From Periplaneta americana (Eukaryota > Arthropoda > Insecta > Blattodea > Blattidae), in the NCBI RefSeq assembly GCF_040183065.1, contig NW_027185502.1:633501-697500 (forward strand): a DNA stretch of 64,000 nucleotides. The letters are read 5' to 3'. Shown piece after piece: positions 1 to 11,499 of the stretch. The notes beneath the pieces are model-generated. The model did no database searches. It was not told where the DNA came from and worked only from the letters and a program-made list of their open reading frames with translations. The position numbers were made by a program, and so were the translations under genes. Positions within the stretch are counted from its first letter, which is position 1; each line of letters starts with the position of its first letter.

Positions 1-385
1 CTTTTCTCGTTTACCATTCATTCCAATGCATCCTCCAGTAGGCAGTTTCTTCTTAGCAAGTGACCCAACCAATTGCTTTTCCTCTTCCTGATCAGTTTCA
101 GCATCATTCTTTCTTCACCCACTCTTTCCAACACAGCTTCATTTCTTATTCTGTCTGGCCACTTCAACCTTCCATTCTTTTCCATATCCACATTTCAGAT
201 ACTTCTATTCGCTTCTCTTCACTTCGTCGTAACGTCTATGTTTCTGCAGTAAAACAATGCTACACTCCACACAAAGCACTTCACTGGTCTCTTCCTTAGT
301 TCGTTTTCCAGAGGTCCGCAGAAGATGCTCCTTTTTCTATTAAAAGCTTCCTTGGCCATTTTTCCTGGCAGCAGCTTTTACTTTA
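1..385 (-). pseudogene. LINE reverse-transcriptase 3' fragment
   Basis: On the minus strand, the frames between about 340 and the window edge read pieces typical of the C-terminal end of non-LTR retrotransposon ORF2. Examples are NGRLKWPDRIRNEAVLERVG and RKSNWLGHLLRRN, the post-RT 'RNEAVLERVGEERMML' and 'WLGHxLRR' motifs. The frame shifts at least once and stops interrupt it, so it is a dead copy. It runs off the left edge of the window. The match is from memory of this abundant arthropod LINE family; the exact clade is not determined. Confidence 0.7.
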
Positions 386-972
386 ATATGTACAAATTAT
401 TTACCGAGTGACAGATTTGTTCCAGTTGTCAAACTGCATGCTGCGTGCCGTTCAGTTTTGCGTCCACTCTGATGTTTTATGAATGAATCAAAACCTGTTT
501 CGTTACTTCATTCAGCTGTGCGCTCCGCTGAGTTGCTGTACAGGAGAAGCTCGCAGTCGCTCCGTTGGCGACTGTAAACTTCCCAAGTTTCCTAGTTTTC
601 ACGTTATGAAATATACACGAATGTGATGTTCATGAAACCTAATGCATTTCCTCAAAGTTTCGTTTTACGGACAAGAGACTTTCACACGGATAGTAACAGT
701 GCTGATGCCTCTATTCGGTGCTCAGAGTTAATTGGCCTGATACGTGGGAAATGCTACAGGCTTTCCTACAAACATTGCTTATGGCAGAAAATTGCGGTTA
801 AATAAATAAGAATGTGTGAAATAGTACGTACTTTCTTTTTAAATATTTTACGAAGTAACTAAAAGTTGTTCTTTAAATAAAATTGTGGTAAATTAATTTT
901 TCACGATAATTTCTACATGCTCTTCTTAGAAAGAGAATAATTGTGTGCTATGTATGAGAAGTAACTAGATAC
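386..972. other. No gene recognised
   Basis: AT-rich sequence. A 60-codon open frame at 623-805 has no recognisable domain and no splice context, and I do not support it as a gene. Confidence 0.5.
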
Positions 973-1240
973 ATAGGGAACCTATTACAATATTCACAGA
1001 GATAATAGATCAAGTCATGCGAACCAGTTTTGACAGATAATTTTCTTGATACGTCAATAGTTTTGGGAGTACGAAACATAACATGTTTCACTGCTCCTTG
1101 AGGTCATTGCTCCACAGTGGGGACGAGTGTAACTCCAAGACTTGCGAGAGGAGAATGTAAACAAAAACGTCTCATCACATACGTTTCGATCAAATTACTG
1201 TACTATCGTAACACTTAACACATTATTTAACAATACTGTA
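973..1240 (+). repeat. Left arm of an inverted repeat pair
   Basis: This stretch is similar to the reverse complement of 4850-5120. Shared landmarks include AGGGAACCTATT, ACCAGTTTTG, ATTGCTCC/TTGAGGTCATTGCT and GCGAGAGGAGAATGTAAAC followed by AAAAACGTCT. The arms are diverged (indels and substitutions) and enclose the pogo-like element and a SINE. It may be one unnamed repeat family inserted twice in opposite orientation. Confidence 0.65.
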
Positions 1241-2955
1241 AACTTAATTTCTTTTCTAAATTAATTTATTTTTAATTCCTTCAAAGATAATAACTTGAAT
1301 GAAGATTGAGTTATAGGATGTCTATTCGTAATAATGTTATTTTGAGTTTACATCTAATGCAAAGGAATCTTTAATGGAAATAGATACAGTGAATGTTAAA
1401 TTAAGTTTCATGGCACTAAACTTAAAGTTAAAGTGGTTATAGCGTCATAAAGAATATTATTTTGATGTACCGAAGTATGTACTGTTGGTGACTGGTAAAT
1501 CCGGCCATGTAACGAATTTCACCCACTCCACTTCTAACAGTCCTCAAGCTGCCAACAAACACGTGACAAACCGAGGTAGAGGGAGAGAAGAGACTGCCCT
1601 GCTACTGCTACTATTGATAAAGAAAACATATTACTCACTGGTGAATCATAATGCTGTTGCTTCAATTACGTTAGCCTCAGAAACCGTTTTAGCTGTATTT
1701 GATAACAGCCATACTATTAAACTGAACATATTCACCTGTTCAAATATTTTATTTACTATTACATATTACTTGCTTATTTTCTGTTACAAAAAAGGGCGCT
1801 GTTTAAAAAAAAACAGCACTATATGAACGGTTGGATACACTTAGATAAATCACACGAGAAATGCCGAAATTCACACATTAACCAAAATGACATATTGCAA
1901 GAAAGGGATGAATTCGCATTGCATATTTCTGACAACAAAATCAGAAGGAAAATAAGTTTGAAAAGATTTCTGGTAAATTACTACGTGCATTAGTTCGGCG
2001 AAATTAACTATTTCATCAAACATTTGTGACCAATGGTAATTAAAACATTATTGGAAACTTAGGACTGCAGTGTCCTAAATGTAATACATCAAATAGCAAA
2101 TACACATTAAAGCGATCTGAGGGTATTCTGAAAATGACTATAACTACATCTAAATAGTAAATACTAGTTTGTTATTATGTAGTTTAATTAGTAACGGGAA
2201 AACGTTTTGCCTATCCAGTCGCAGTCCTTTCAACAGCTGTAAATGAATTAACATACTCCTTTAATAAATTGCGAGTTAATCACACTCTTCAGTAATTTCA
2301 AAATTGTTTCGATAAGCTAACTGCAAATTAAGAGAAAGTGCCAGCCAGCACTTTGCTGTAAAAATAGTATAAAATAATACTTTTAAGAAGTCGTGTTGTG
2401 AAAGTAGCTAGCAATAAATTTTCACAGGAAAGAAGTGTAGGATCCGCAGTTACGACAGCGTGTTCTTCACAACTAGGCAGTCCGTGGTTCCATTCCTGAT
2501 GTGGGGTGAAATTTATCTCTATGCCACGGGACTCGGTAGGTCTTGCACTTGTCCTGTAACGTCTCCATGATGGTCCTGTATTGTGAGAGATATGCCATCC
2601 CCTACATCTCGTTGGCTTGTTGAGTCATTTAAGGCGGAGATAAAACAAGACAAAGAAAGAAGTTGTGTACGAAGGCCTGCCGAAGGATAGCGAGACTCCC
2701 TCGAATCATTAAGAAATGGACAAAGGGCTAAAGTAACGAATAAGTTCATTACCCGTCATCATGAGTAATTATCAAATCAGGCTTGGCATTGAAATCAGAT
2801 TCCCGCTTTCAAACTGGGCAGAGGGAGTCAGATGTTAACACCGAATGAGTAAGTCCAAGGCGACATTTATTATAACTAAAAACTTGAAACAATTATAAAG
2901 AAGAACACACTAACTAAACTAAATTGTTATAACAAAAACTAAAGAGCTAGTAATA
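1241..2955. other. No gene recognised; short SINE-like match near 1463-1505
   Basis: Mostly AT-rich sequence without a credible gene. Positions about 1463-1505 resemble the reverse complement of 4285-4315 (shared GTGACTGGTAAATCCG), suggesting part of the same SINE family as at 4290-4800. A 113-codon frame at 1485-1826 runs across this and has no recognisable domain. Confidence 0.45.
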
Positions 2956-4111
2956 CAGTGAAACCTGTTCAAGACGGAAGTGACATGGTCCTAATTTTTT
3001 TTCTGTTGTGGACAGGTTTCCGTATTATTCAGGTGTGACATTAAAATGGAATATTTTGTCATTCATATACATGAAAAACAAAATGGCATGCTGCAAACTG
3101 CAAGAAGTACAAAATATTCCATTTAACGCTTTCTGTCGCTCATTACGTTGGTGAATCGTCTTGATTAAAATCTCATTTTCTGTATAAATATTATCATAAC
3201 TCACTCATTAGTCGTTAAACATTACTAAAGTTTACTAATCTCATTCTATTTAATATCTAACACTATACTCTAATACTGTACTGCATATCACTGCACATTA
3301 TTAATTAATTGGACCAGGAGCCATCTATTAGAAGCCTTGAATTCTAGTTTATTTAATTTCTTTCCCAGTTCAATAGCTTGCTTTGCAGAATAGATCCAGA
3401 AATTGGCTTGTTCTTTGAAAGGTCATGAAGAACCCACTCTCACAACAGTTCATTTATTTCCACATAAACAGTTGCTTTGTGGTTCCTTTTGTGTCACCAA
3501 TATTGGCCGCACACCACTCACTCATTATGATCTTTATTTTTTAAAGTGTCACACCTGAGTTTTCCACAACTCTACTTCTATATTATTTCACATAGATTTT
3601 GTTTCTAATTTTCCTTTATCTCGATAACTTTTATTTCATCACTTAATGTTAATGCCACATTTTATGCAACTTTTTTTTTTACCTGGAAATTACTATACTT
3701 GCGTTCTGTTTAGCTACGGCAGTATACGGGTATGAATCATTGAAAATCTTTGAAGGGACTCGTCTGCCTAGTCAATAGGGTAATACAATTTATGACCGAC
3801 AGACCAACACACCCTCGTACCCTCTAGAATGTTGCAAAGAAAACTTGTTTTTATCTTAGTGACCTACATATTTCGTATATTCCTTGAAATTACACGCTGT
3901 TTCAAAATATATTTACAAAATATAGTGTGTCCAAAATATTGTTTCCGTTTTGAACAGTAGCAGACAGTTTCCGTTTCCGCGTTGGACAGTTTCCGTTTTA
4001 TTCAGGAAAAATTACACATAATACATACAAATTTCGCCGGGACCAAAAAATTGTTCCGAAATAGACAGGATTCCGGATTATTCAGGTTCCAATTTGAACA
4101 GGTTTCACTGT
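2956..4111 (-). mobile_element. pogo/Tigger-like DNA transposon remnant
   Basis: The ends are inverted repeats: left CAGTGAAACCTGTTCAA and its complement at 4095-4111, each flanked by TA (2954-2955 and 4112-4113). This is the target duplication of the Tc1/mariner superfamily. The CAGTGAAACCT-type terminus is like pogo/Tigger ends. On the minus strand a decayed transposase N-terminus can be read in broken frames. A centromere-protein-B-like helix-turn-helix region (LSDEIKVIEI, then CGKLRCDTLKNK) lies about 3540-3660. A Tc5-type DNA-binding piece (QAIELGKKLNKLEFKASNRW) lies about 3310-3400. No catalytic domain is visible, so this copy is non-autonomous or internally deleted. The termini are direct observation; family placement is an inference from TIR, TSD and fragments. 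Confidence 0.72.
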
Positions 4112-4289
4112 ATATTACAGAACGTGAAAGCAAAAGATCATCAAACCAAATGTTTTCAACACGTACAACACACAGGCAGGCAAGACTGAGGATCTGACCA
4201 CCTGACAACCATAAACTGACTGACAAACTCTTGCTACTGAAGCGTGTGATGGGTCGGGAGCAATTTTCACCCCTAACTTCTCCAAGTTC

Positions 4290-4800
4290 TACGTAGGGTC
4301 GGATTTACCAGTCACTAACAGTATGATATTTCCATGCAGAAATTCTGCGTTACCACATGGTAAAGGATGGATAGAACAGAGAAGAATTCTCTCCGGCACC
4401 AGGACTCGAATCTGCGTTTTCAGTTCTACGTGCTGACGCTTTATCTACTAAGCCACACCGGATTATAGTTCCGATGCCTGATCGAATCCGTCTCAGTTAA
4501 GTTCTACCTCTCAGTTTTCCTTTGGTGGCCTACCCTCATGTACTGTGTCACAGAATATGTGACATTGGCATAATGTCCAATGCAATGTGTACAGAGGTGC
4601 ACTCATTACAAGTGACTAAGTGGCCGGAATCTGATGGGATGAACGCCATCTTGAATCACTAAGTGATTACTTACGCATATCATATTATTATGATGTACTG
4701 AAGTACATAATGATATTTCCGTGCAGGCATTCTGCGTTACCATGTGATTAAGTATGGATAGAACAGACAAAAATTCTATCCATCCTTCATCATGTAATGA
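4290..4800 (-). mobile_element. tRNA-headed SINE
   Basis: On the minus strand, 4470 down to 4395 forms a tRNA-like head. An A-box-like GTGGCTTAGTAGATAAAGCG is followed by a B-box-like GATTCGAGTCC, the internal promoter of RNA polymerase III. Conserved flanking blocks GATATTTCCATGCAG (4327) and GATATTTCCGTGCAG (4713) occur on both sides. The layout is that of a SINE common in cockroach DNA as I recall it. The exact ends and target duplication are not certain; a second partial copy may overlap at 4680-4800. Confidence 0.6.
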
Positions 4801-4849
4801 AGAATGCTAAAAACCAAACAATTTGCGTAATTAATTGATTCAATACTTT

Positions 4850-5120
4850 GTTTTCATCTACAGTAATTTTATTGAAATGTATTTGATTAGACGTTTTTGT
4901 TTACATTCTCCTCTCGCAAGTCTGCGGAGTGGATGATTGCAGTTACACTGACCCACCCATACTGAGTAGCAATGACCTCAAGGAGCGTTGCAGTGTTGCA
5001 ACATCTTACATTTCTTATTCTTATAATTGGATGTATCAAAAAATTATTTGACAAAACTGGTTTGCATTGACTTCATCTATTACCACTGTGATTTAGTGCA
5101 ATAGGTTCCCTTCCACTCTG
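4850..5120 (-). repeat. Right arm of the inverted repeat pair
   Basis: Diverged reverse complement of 973-1240; landmarks GTTTACATTCTCCTCTCGC (4909) and CAATGACCTCAAGGAGC (4970). Confidence 0.65.
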
Positions 5121-5345
5121 TATAATGGTATAATTCATTCCATGTATGCGAAATATGTATTTTATTAGATGGAATTAGATTTAAATACTACAAATACAGC
5201 AGTGTTGCCACTTTTAGGGTAATTCTGTACTACATAGAGTAATTCTAAGGTAAGGTTACTCTTAGGGTAATTTTAGGGTAATAATGAAAAAATTAGAAGC
5301 TTTGATATGGAAAAAGAAATTGCTTATTAAAGCATTATTTTACTA

Positions 5346-5700
5346 TTAATAATGAACTATATCTGTCTTATTTCCAATTCTGCTGTAACAGTTTTTTGTG
5401 GGTTCAAATTTAACACAGTCCTGAACACCATTTTTGGTACGCATAATTTCATTCATTGTGTCTGTTTTTAGCTGATTTCTGTGACGAGTTTTTATTAGCT
5501 TTAGCTGGCTAAAAACTCTCTCTACTGATGCATTTGATGATGGCAGACAGAAAATAGTCTTCAGATTCGGGAACACCTGATGGTCTGCAGCATTTTTCAG
5601 AGAAAAAAAAAACATTTTCTTATAATCTAAAATACTTATATCAGGGTTTAAACCTAAAGATTTAGTATTTTGCAATTCATTTTTAATTTTCAGAGAAGTC
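5346..5700 (-). pseudogene. hAT transposase C-terminal (dimerisation) fragment
   Basis: A 109-codon minus-strand frame (5346-5675) contains FPNLKTIFCLPSSNASVERV followed by FSQLKLIKTRHRNQLKTDT. This matches the hAT C-terminal dimerisation domain, in which the LP.S.A..ER.FS.LK signature is diagnostic. Only the last ~110 residues of a normally 500-700-residue transposase are present, and nothing upstream matches, so it is a 5'-truncated fossil. A poly-Lys/Phe stretch from an A-rich tract lies just before the domain. Clade within hAT is not resolved. Confidence 0.8.
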
Positions 5701-6002
5701 TATATTGTATCTTAAAAGTATTTATTTCAGTCACTGACTTCACAACATATGTTTAAGGTGCTGCACCTTTACATTACATATTTAAAAGACGTATGAACGT
5801 TTTCGTTGGTCTCGCCAACATCATCAGATACGAAGTACATTTCAGCAATATCAGTGCTCTCTACATAATATCTACAAATACAAAACATATTTAGTGGCAT
5901 GCAAAATGAGACATATTAAAAACCAACATTGCTGTGATACACATTGACATTCTGTATGACTGCCTTGATTGTCACTTACTTAAAATACACGTATAGATTA
6001 CA
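5701..6002. repeat. Unclassified repeat with hammerhead-like motif (minus strand)
   Basis: Minus strand 5835-5800 reads CTGATGAT, a GTTGG/CCAAC hairpin, then GAAAACGTTC. This resembles a hammerhead ribozyme core (CUGANGA, stem II, GAAA) except for one extra base before stem II. Similar motifs recur at 45286-45320 and 62665-62700. The rest holds no gene. Confidence 0.4.
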
Positions 6003-6005
6003 AAA

Positions 6006-6060
<55 letters not shown>
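6003..6060. repeat. (TA)n microsatellite
   Basis: Nearly pure TA dinucleotides; a shorter TA run occurs at about 6285-6302. Minus-strand open frames here (Ile/Tyr runs) are by-products of the repeat. Confidence 0.95.
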
Positions 6061-6065
<5 letters not shown>

Positions 6066-6416
6066 CAAGTCTTCATATATGAGATAATAAAATGACATGA
6101 TTTAAAAGTGATAAAAATAATAAAATATAAAACTGAGATAAAAAGTATTATGAATGTGAAGAGTTGCAACATTACAGTAATTACATTTATTATATTCCTA
6201 TTTCTGTTTCACAATAATATATATATTTTTCACCATTCAGAAACGTATGTATCATGGTTATTATCTCATATGTGAAGACTTGCATTATATATATATATAT
6301 ATGTAAATCAATAAGAATTAATAATTAATTAATTAATAATTAATAATTACTTTATTATTGTTTTCTTCAAATTTTCATTAGTCCCGCATTCAAAGCAACG
6401 AAAGGACTTTGCTCGG

Positions 6417-6417
6417 C

Positions 6418-6470
<53 letters not shown>

Positions 6471-6471
6471 T
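6417..6471. repeat. (TAA)n microsatellite, left
   Basis: About 17 TAA/ATA units directly abutting the left terminus of the TIR element at 6472. Confidence 0.95.
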
Positions 6472-7480
6472 AGGGGGCGGATGTTGATGACCTCAAAATT
6501 TACATAAAATGATCATTAAAATGCCCTTCAAGTAATGGAAAAATGACATAAAATTAAAAGAAAATGACATTTAAATATTATTCACCGTACTCACACCACA
6601 ACTTCTTAAAAATTAGTCATCTTGTTTCAATGACTGCCTTGCAAATCTCGGAGAGAGGAGGCAACTTCCTGCAATTTGGCTAAGATAAAGGAAAAGAACA
6701 TGCAACAAAATGAAGGTTTCAAGGGAAAACTATAGATTTTAATGAGGGTTTACACTGTGTTTCAATCAGGGGTGGTCCATGTCAGTGCCTTCATTCTGTC
6801 TCCTCCTCCTTCCGCACTTCACTTTTGTTACCAGATCTTCCAGATGAGGGAGTGTGAATGACGAAACAAATTGTGGTGCAGCATGCATTCTTGCAATATT
6901 TGTGTTAAAAATACTGTCTACTACAGTAGACATCCCTTCCGAACCATGTTGAGGACACAACGTCTTGTTCAGGACATGGTGAAAGTTTCCCCCGTTCCAA
7001 ACATAAATTCTAAAGACACCCTCGTACCAACAAAAGAACATTAGCGGTCGAAGTCCTCACTTAAACTAAGCTGCTATCAAGCATTTGATATTACTTCCGT
7101 TGTGTGAGGCGAAGCCTTCAGTGGAATGAGGGATGGACTTTAGAGTCTGTTCCAAACTATAAAACTCAAACTCCATTGTTATTCACTTATTCAGTAGGTA
7201 ATTGCTACTGATCTATTTGATTAGAAAATGATATAACAGACCTATCGGTAAAGAAGAAAGTAAAATGCATTCCAAATTATCTCAAAGTTCTTCAAAGTAT
7301 TAAAAATGACCAAAAATGCCGAAAAAATATAAAAATGACCTGTTAGTTAAAAGAGTAAAAAAATGTAATATAAGAAATTACTTTTTTACGTTGATATTAA
7401 CATAGTAAGGATTTCTATATTAATAGGCATCGTCCTAATGTGAAAATAAGAAGATGACTTTTCATCAACATCCACCCGCC

Positions 7481-7483
<3 letters not shown>
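6472..7483. mobile_element. ~1-kb TIR element inserted in a TAA microsatellite
   Basis: The left end GGGGGCGGATGTTGATGA and the right end TCATCAACATCCACCCGCC are inverted copies. Both ends abut TAA microsatellite, so the target duplication is hidden in the repeat. Inside, a 91-codon minus frame (6766-7041) ends in VTKVKCGRRRRQNEGTDMDH. I do not recognise its domain; it could be a fragment of the element's own protein. Class II origin is inferred from the termini only. Confidence 0.55.

Positions 7484-7566
<83 letters not shown>
7482..7566. repeat. (TAA)n microsatellite, right
   Basis: About 28 AAT/TAA units following the right terminus of the preceding element. Confidence 0.95.
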
Positions 7567-7567
<1 letters not shown>

Positions 7568-8055
7568 TTTAAACTTACATTAGACATTCACAAATAGAGC
7601 CACTTCCTGATGAGGATTGAACCTGTGTCTGCTAGACTTTAATGAACATACTGTCAATTGAATCATGGCAGAAGAATTCTAATGTGATAGAAGTTCACAC
7701 TTGACTAAAGACTCGCGTTAAGCAAATGACTGACATCGACTTCCCAAGTCGTCGGAAACATGAGTTCGTCATAGTGCAATAAACCAAAGACGTTGTAGTT
7801 ATATATCATAAACTAAGATTCGGCACCTACGACTATTGTATGTGAACAGATAAGCTATTCTTCTTGCGAGATGGACAGTCATGCTCCACTCCCTGCAGAG
7901 ATTTTCAATGGAACGTGCCATCCGGAACGACTTAGGAATTCTAACGGATCAAGAGACGTGTTTTTCAAGAATGGCGTCGCATCGTGGTGTGAAATTGATC
8001 ATGCTGTCCACTAAACGGCTAGAGATGGAGGACTCATCTTCGGTCCGGCACTAGA
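7567..8055. other. No gene recognised
   Basis: Unique-looking AT-rich DNA; no domain, splice signal or repeat boundary that I can support. Confidence 0.5.
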
Positions 8056-8640
8056 CTACAGGGGCGGATGCAAGGGGGAAGATTAAGGCGACATATCCCC
8101 TCCCGAAATTTTGAGAAAAATACGAAACAAGGAAAAAATAATATTAATTTTAATTCGTGAATGTACATAGGATTTAGATAGTTTTCCACGTAAATTTTCT
8201 TTGCTAAAATGTTAAATTCCAAGAACTGCAGGAAGACAAACACAGCGTTCTTACTTCAAGACAGAGAGTCATGAAGAGTATTTTAGGCTTTTAATTTTCC
8301 TTCTCTTCTTAGACTATTTCATTAGTCAGCTCAAGGACAGGTTTTTAAATCATAAGGGAATCCTAAAGTCCATACAAACTTTGCTGCCTAAAAACATAGT
8401 GCGAGCATTAGATGAGCTATCATGTGATAGCGTCAATAGCGATTCTAAGAATAAATATGCATATTGGAGGCTGATAATTAAGCCTCGATTGGACAGGCAC
8501 ATTTAAAAACACTACCGATCGTGCGACACAATTTAAAAAATACTGAGGACAAGGAAGTTTTATGGTTTTAATACATTGCATTACTTTATGACCATCCTTT
8601 TTTATCAATAAACATAAACAAAATAAATCGTATAATGCAG
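8056..8640 (+). pseudogene. hAT transposase fragment (P52/THAP12-like group?)
   Basis: Reading the plus strand from about 8275 with frame changes gives FIPFLDYFISQLKDRFLNHK followed by GILKSIQTLLPKNIV and later NKYAYWRL. This is the region typical of hAT transposases of the THAP12/zinc-finger MYM-like group, where 'R.S.F.PLLD.FI.QL..RF..H' is common. The sequence CAGGGGCGGATGCAAGGGG at about 8057 looks like a hAT 5' terminus. Stops and frameshifts show decay, and no right terminus was found. Moderate confidence, based on family memory. Confidence 0.5.
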
Positions 8641-9300
8641 CGCTTCTGAAAGTTTGGAATTCTGTAATTGTAGACTATTTAACTAGTATTTCAAATTTGG
8701 AGATTACTGCAAAATGTAGGTATATGAAGTCACGAAAATACGAATCTATAAAAACATGATGTTAGACAGTGTACTAGTCTTAATTTAAAAACAAGGTTTA
8801 GTGTAAAATAATGATAACAAATTTCTGCGCCCGACCCCAAAATATTAATCATTATTATATTTCATAATTATTATTATTGAATATCTAAAAAGAAATATAA
8901 TATTTATCACTTCATATCTGGATTCTCTGTGTATTTATCCATGAAAACAAATCACAGAAATAGTCTACAGCTTTCCGCCCTAAAACCAGATAATTATGCC
9001 TTTAAAAAGTAACATATTCATCCCACTCAACAGAACAATAATTAAGTACTAGATTTTATATAATTACGTGTGTGAATTATTGTTAAATACTATTAAAATA
9101 TATTAACATTTGTATACTAAGGATTATTTTTTATTAAGTTATTATTTTTTTACTCTTTTAAAAATCTTATACAAGTTCATAGTAGGCCTACTGATTATAG
9201 CGAATGTGCACTTTAAACTGAATTGAAAATGCAAGTTTTTGAGAGTGTATGTGCATTATTAACATAGTTTCAGTTCTACAGTTACACCCACCTCATTAAA

Positions 9301-9360
<60 letters not shown>

Positions 9361-10328
9361 TGGACTACAAGAATTCCAAGTTTGTACACTACGTTAAAAG
9401 TGATCCGAAATGGAAAAAAGTTTGAGAAAGACTGGCATAATGTATTACAATATGTTCATACTCGTAGTTGTTATTAAATCTAATTCAAATTCATGTAACT
9501 GTTACGAAAATCTTCATCTGTCTCTAATTTAATAGAAATATATTGTACGAATGAACAATTGCTTCGAAATGTCTATAATTTTTAACCAACGTTACGAACT
9601 CACAATATCAGAGGTCTTACAGGTGGTCACGAACTAATCATAGACCCCTCAATTAATAACGGCTAAATTGACACGAACTCATCTTTCCTTTTTGGTGCTT
9701 TTATTATCGAAGCGGTCTCAATGTTGACAGAAATTGAAATATATTGAATCTCATAACTACTTCCAGCCCACTTGGTCTGATCAATTGTTTGGGTCACATA
9801 ATCCCGTAGCTCACCATGGATTCATTTTGCCTTAATATCACTTCCATTCCATCAATTCAGTCGATGCTGAGTGACCTCGTTAAATAACAGACTTACAAGC
9901 TGCCGGAAAGAAAAAAAGAAGTGGATACATTTTATCTTTCCACGTTCGAATGTAGAAAGTTGCACTGTCTGTACTGCATTTTCGGCACTGCCTCCGAGAA
10001 CGTGGAAATAAAATATAGGTTATGCACATAATTATAATCAATCAGCCGGAGTGTAATCTAACTCACATCCCAGCACACGAGTCTCTTTCCCTAGTCCATC
10101 TATGCCGATTGTCACTAGCTGTATTAAATTAAATTAAACATTTTAGGTGGCTTTTACAAGTCTTTCAGAACTTTCGAAACAATTCCAGGAATTTTCAAGT
10201 AATTCACTGATTCGATTATTATCGAAGTTACTTGCAGTATTGTAGGTTTACAGAGAGATCTGCTTGCGACAGAGAACATTTTCAGACAAAGTGAACTCTA
10301 AATCTTCCATAGAATCCTCTCATTTAGG
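8641..10328. other. No gene recognised; (TAA)n at 9301-9358
   Basis: AT-rich DNA with a TAA microsatellite at about 9301-9358. No coding region is supported. The TCTGCGCCCGACCCC stretch near 8823 may be an old transposon edge but has no partner. Confidence 0.5.
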
Positions 10329-10331
10329 TAA

Positions 10332-10942
10332 GACTACTGGGTGTTCAGTTCAAAGTGTGTCATAGCTCGCTGTATGCCGTCATGTGGCTAGTTGGTGAGC
10401 CTAGAGAATTCAATCTTCCTACACTTCCGCAGAGGTGTATTACTTATGTGTCAGAGAAGTTGCCTAGCAAGTACGGCGTTCATTCAGAAGAGTACTTACA
10501 GATATGTACGGTAACGCCGGTAGTGGCAGGAATGTGAACTGTTTCGAAACATATACTGAGGTGAGTTTTTCTTACTGTCGTGATATGGGGAGAGAGTTAA
10601 GACGATTACTTACGTATTTGTTGACATTAACTTCGACGGTCAACATGGACACGGAGCATTTGATATGTATTGTGGAATGTAGCCGTATGCAACTGATTCT
10701 AAGAAATACCCTGCGTACGACTCCCCCGCGCAAAACACAGTTCGAAAGAGGTTATGGTAGCACACAGACCGTACAGACCATCTGTTGCTACGACGTTCAA
10801 GTTATACCGTACACGTTCTGAAGTTCAGATTGAACGCCTTGATTAATAGGCAACTTCTCTGACACAAAAGCTGAAACTCGCTTCAAATCGCTGACTCATC
10901 AACAGTGACGTCATGACACTTTGAAATGAACACCCAGTAGTC
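10332..10942. mobile_element. MITE with 28-bp TIRs and TAA target duplication
   Basis: The left end GACTACTGGGTGTTCAGTTC and the right end (complement GACTACTGGGTGTTCATTTC) are near-perfect inverted repeats of about 28 bp. They are flanked by TAA at 10329-10331 and 10943-10945. A second, perfect internal inverted repeat (TGTGTCAGAGAAGTTGCCT at 10448 and its complement near 10848) shows foldback potential. A 3-bp TAA duplication fits PIF/Harbinger-type insertion. Open frames inside (10355-10537, 10504-10821) show no transposase domain, so the element is non-autonomous. Confidence 0.8.
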
Positions 10943-11092
10943 TAATGTAATTGCGTCAATCTAAATCATGGGACACATCACTTTACTTTTGTTCTAAAGT
11001 GAGACAAATTACGCCGTTTATAGCCTTTAAAACTTCACCATCGTCGATTAAAATTTTAACATTTATTATTCCACATTTCTGAAATTTTCTAG

Positions 11093-11239
11093 GAACAACA
11101 GGAGCCCATGCAGTGGGAAGGCATCGACGCCGACAGTGACATGCAGCCCATGGAGTGGGACCCTTTAACTAACCCTGTCGAACATCAGGATAACAGACAA
11201 TGGAATTAATGACGGTGGACTAAACGTTTCGCCAACAAG
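11093..11239 (+). CDS. Probable exon of a host gene (C-terminal coding exon)
   Basis: A pyrimidine-rich acceptor (TTTCTGAAATTTTCTAG, AG at 11091-11092) is followed by a GC-richer stretch. It reads, in phase 0, EQQEPMQWEGIDADSDMQPM then EWDPLTNPVEHQDNRQWN and a TAA stop at 11207-11209. A consensus donor follows (AAG at 11237-11239, then GTAAGG). The other two frames are closed. The peptide carries an internal duplication, PMQWEGIDAD / PMEWDPLTNP, and is acidic. Its composition differs clearly from the AT-rich flanks and no repeat is recognised in it. I do not recognise the protein. If the donor is used, the stop lies upstream of a 3'UTR intron; otherwise the donor is chance. The upstream exons were not found. 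Confidence 0.5.
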
Positions 11240-11499
11240 GTAAGGCCTTGCGACTTTCATCTTCTTTATTACGTCAAATAATTGAATTAGCATGAACTAT
11301 TACTCAAGAAATATTCCTGGTCTGCATTGCAGTAGCAGGGAACTGAGGGTTTAAGATTATTTACCTCTAGAAATGTAAGGCTTTTGCTTTGAGAAATATA
11401 CACGTTAAATTATTGCATGTTCATAACGTATTGAACGGGCAATTTTTCTTAATTCTTGAAATTAGTTTGTAGAGATTTTTTGATAGCTTCTATGTTCAA

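Noticed and set aside
5972..6172. Ile/Tyr-rich minus-strand frame
   Set aside because: Product of the TA microsatellite.
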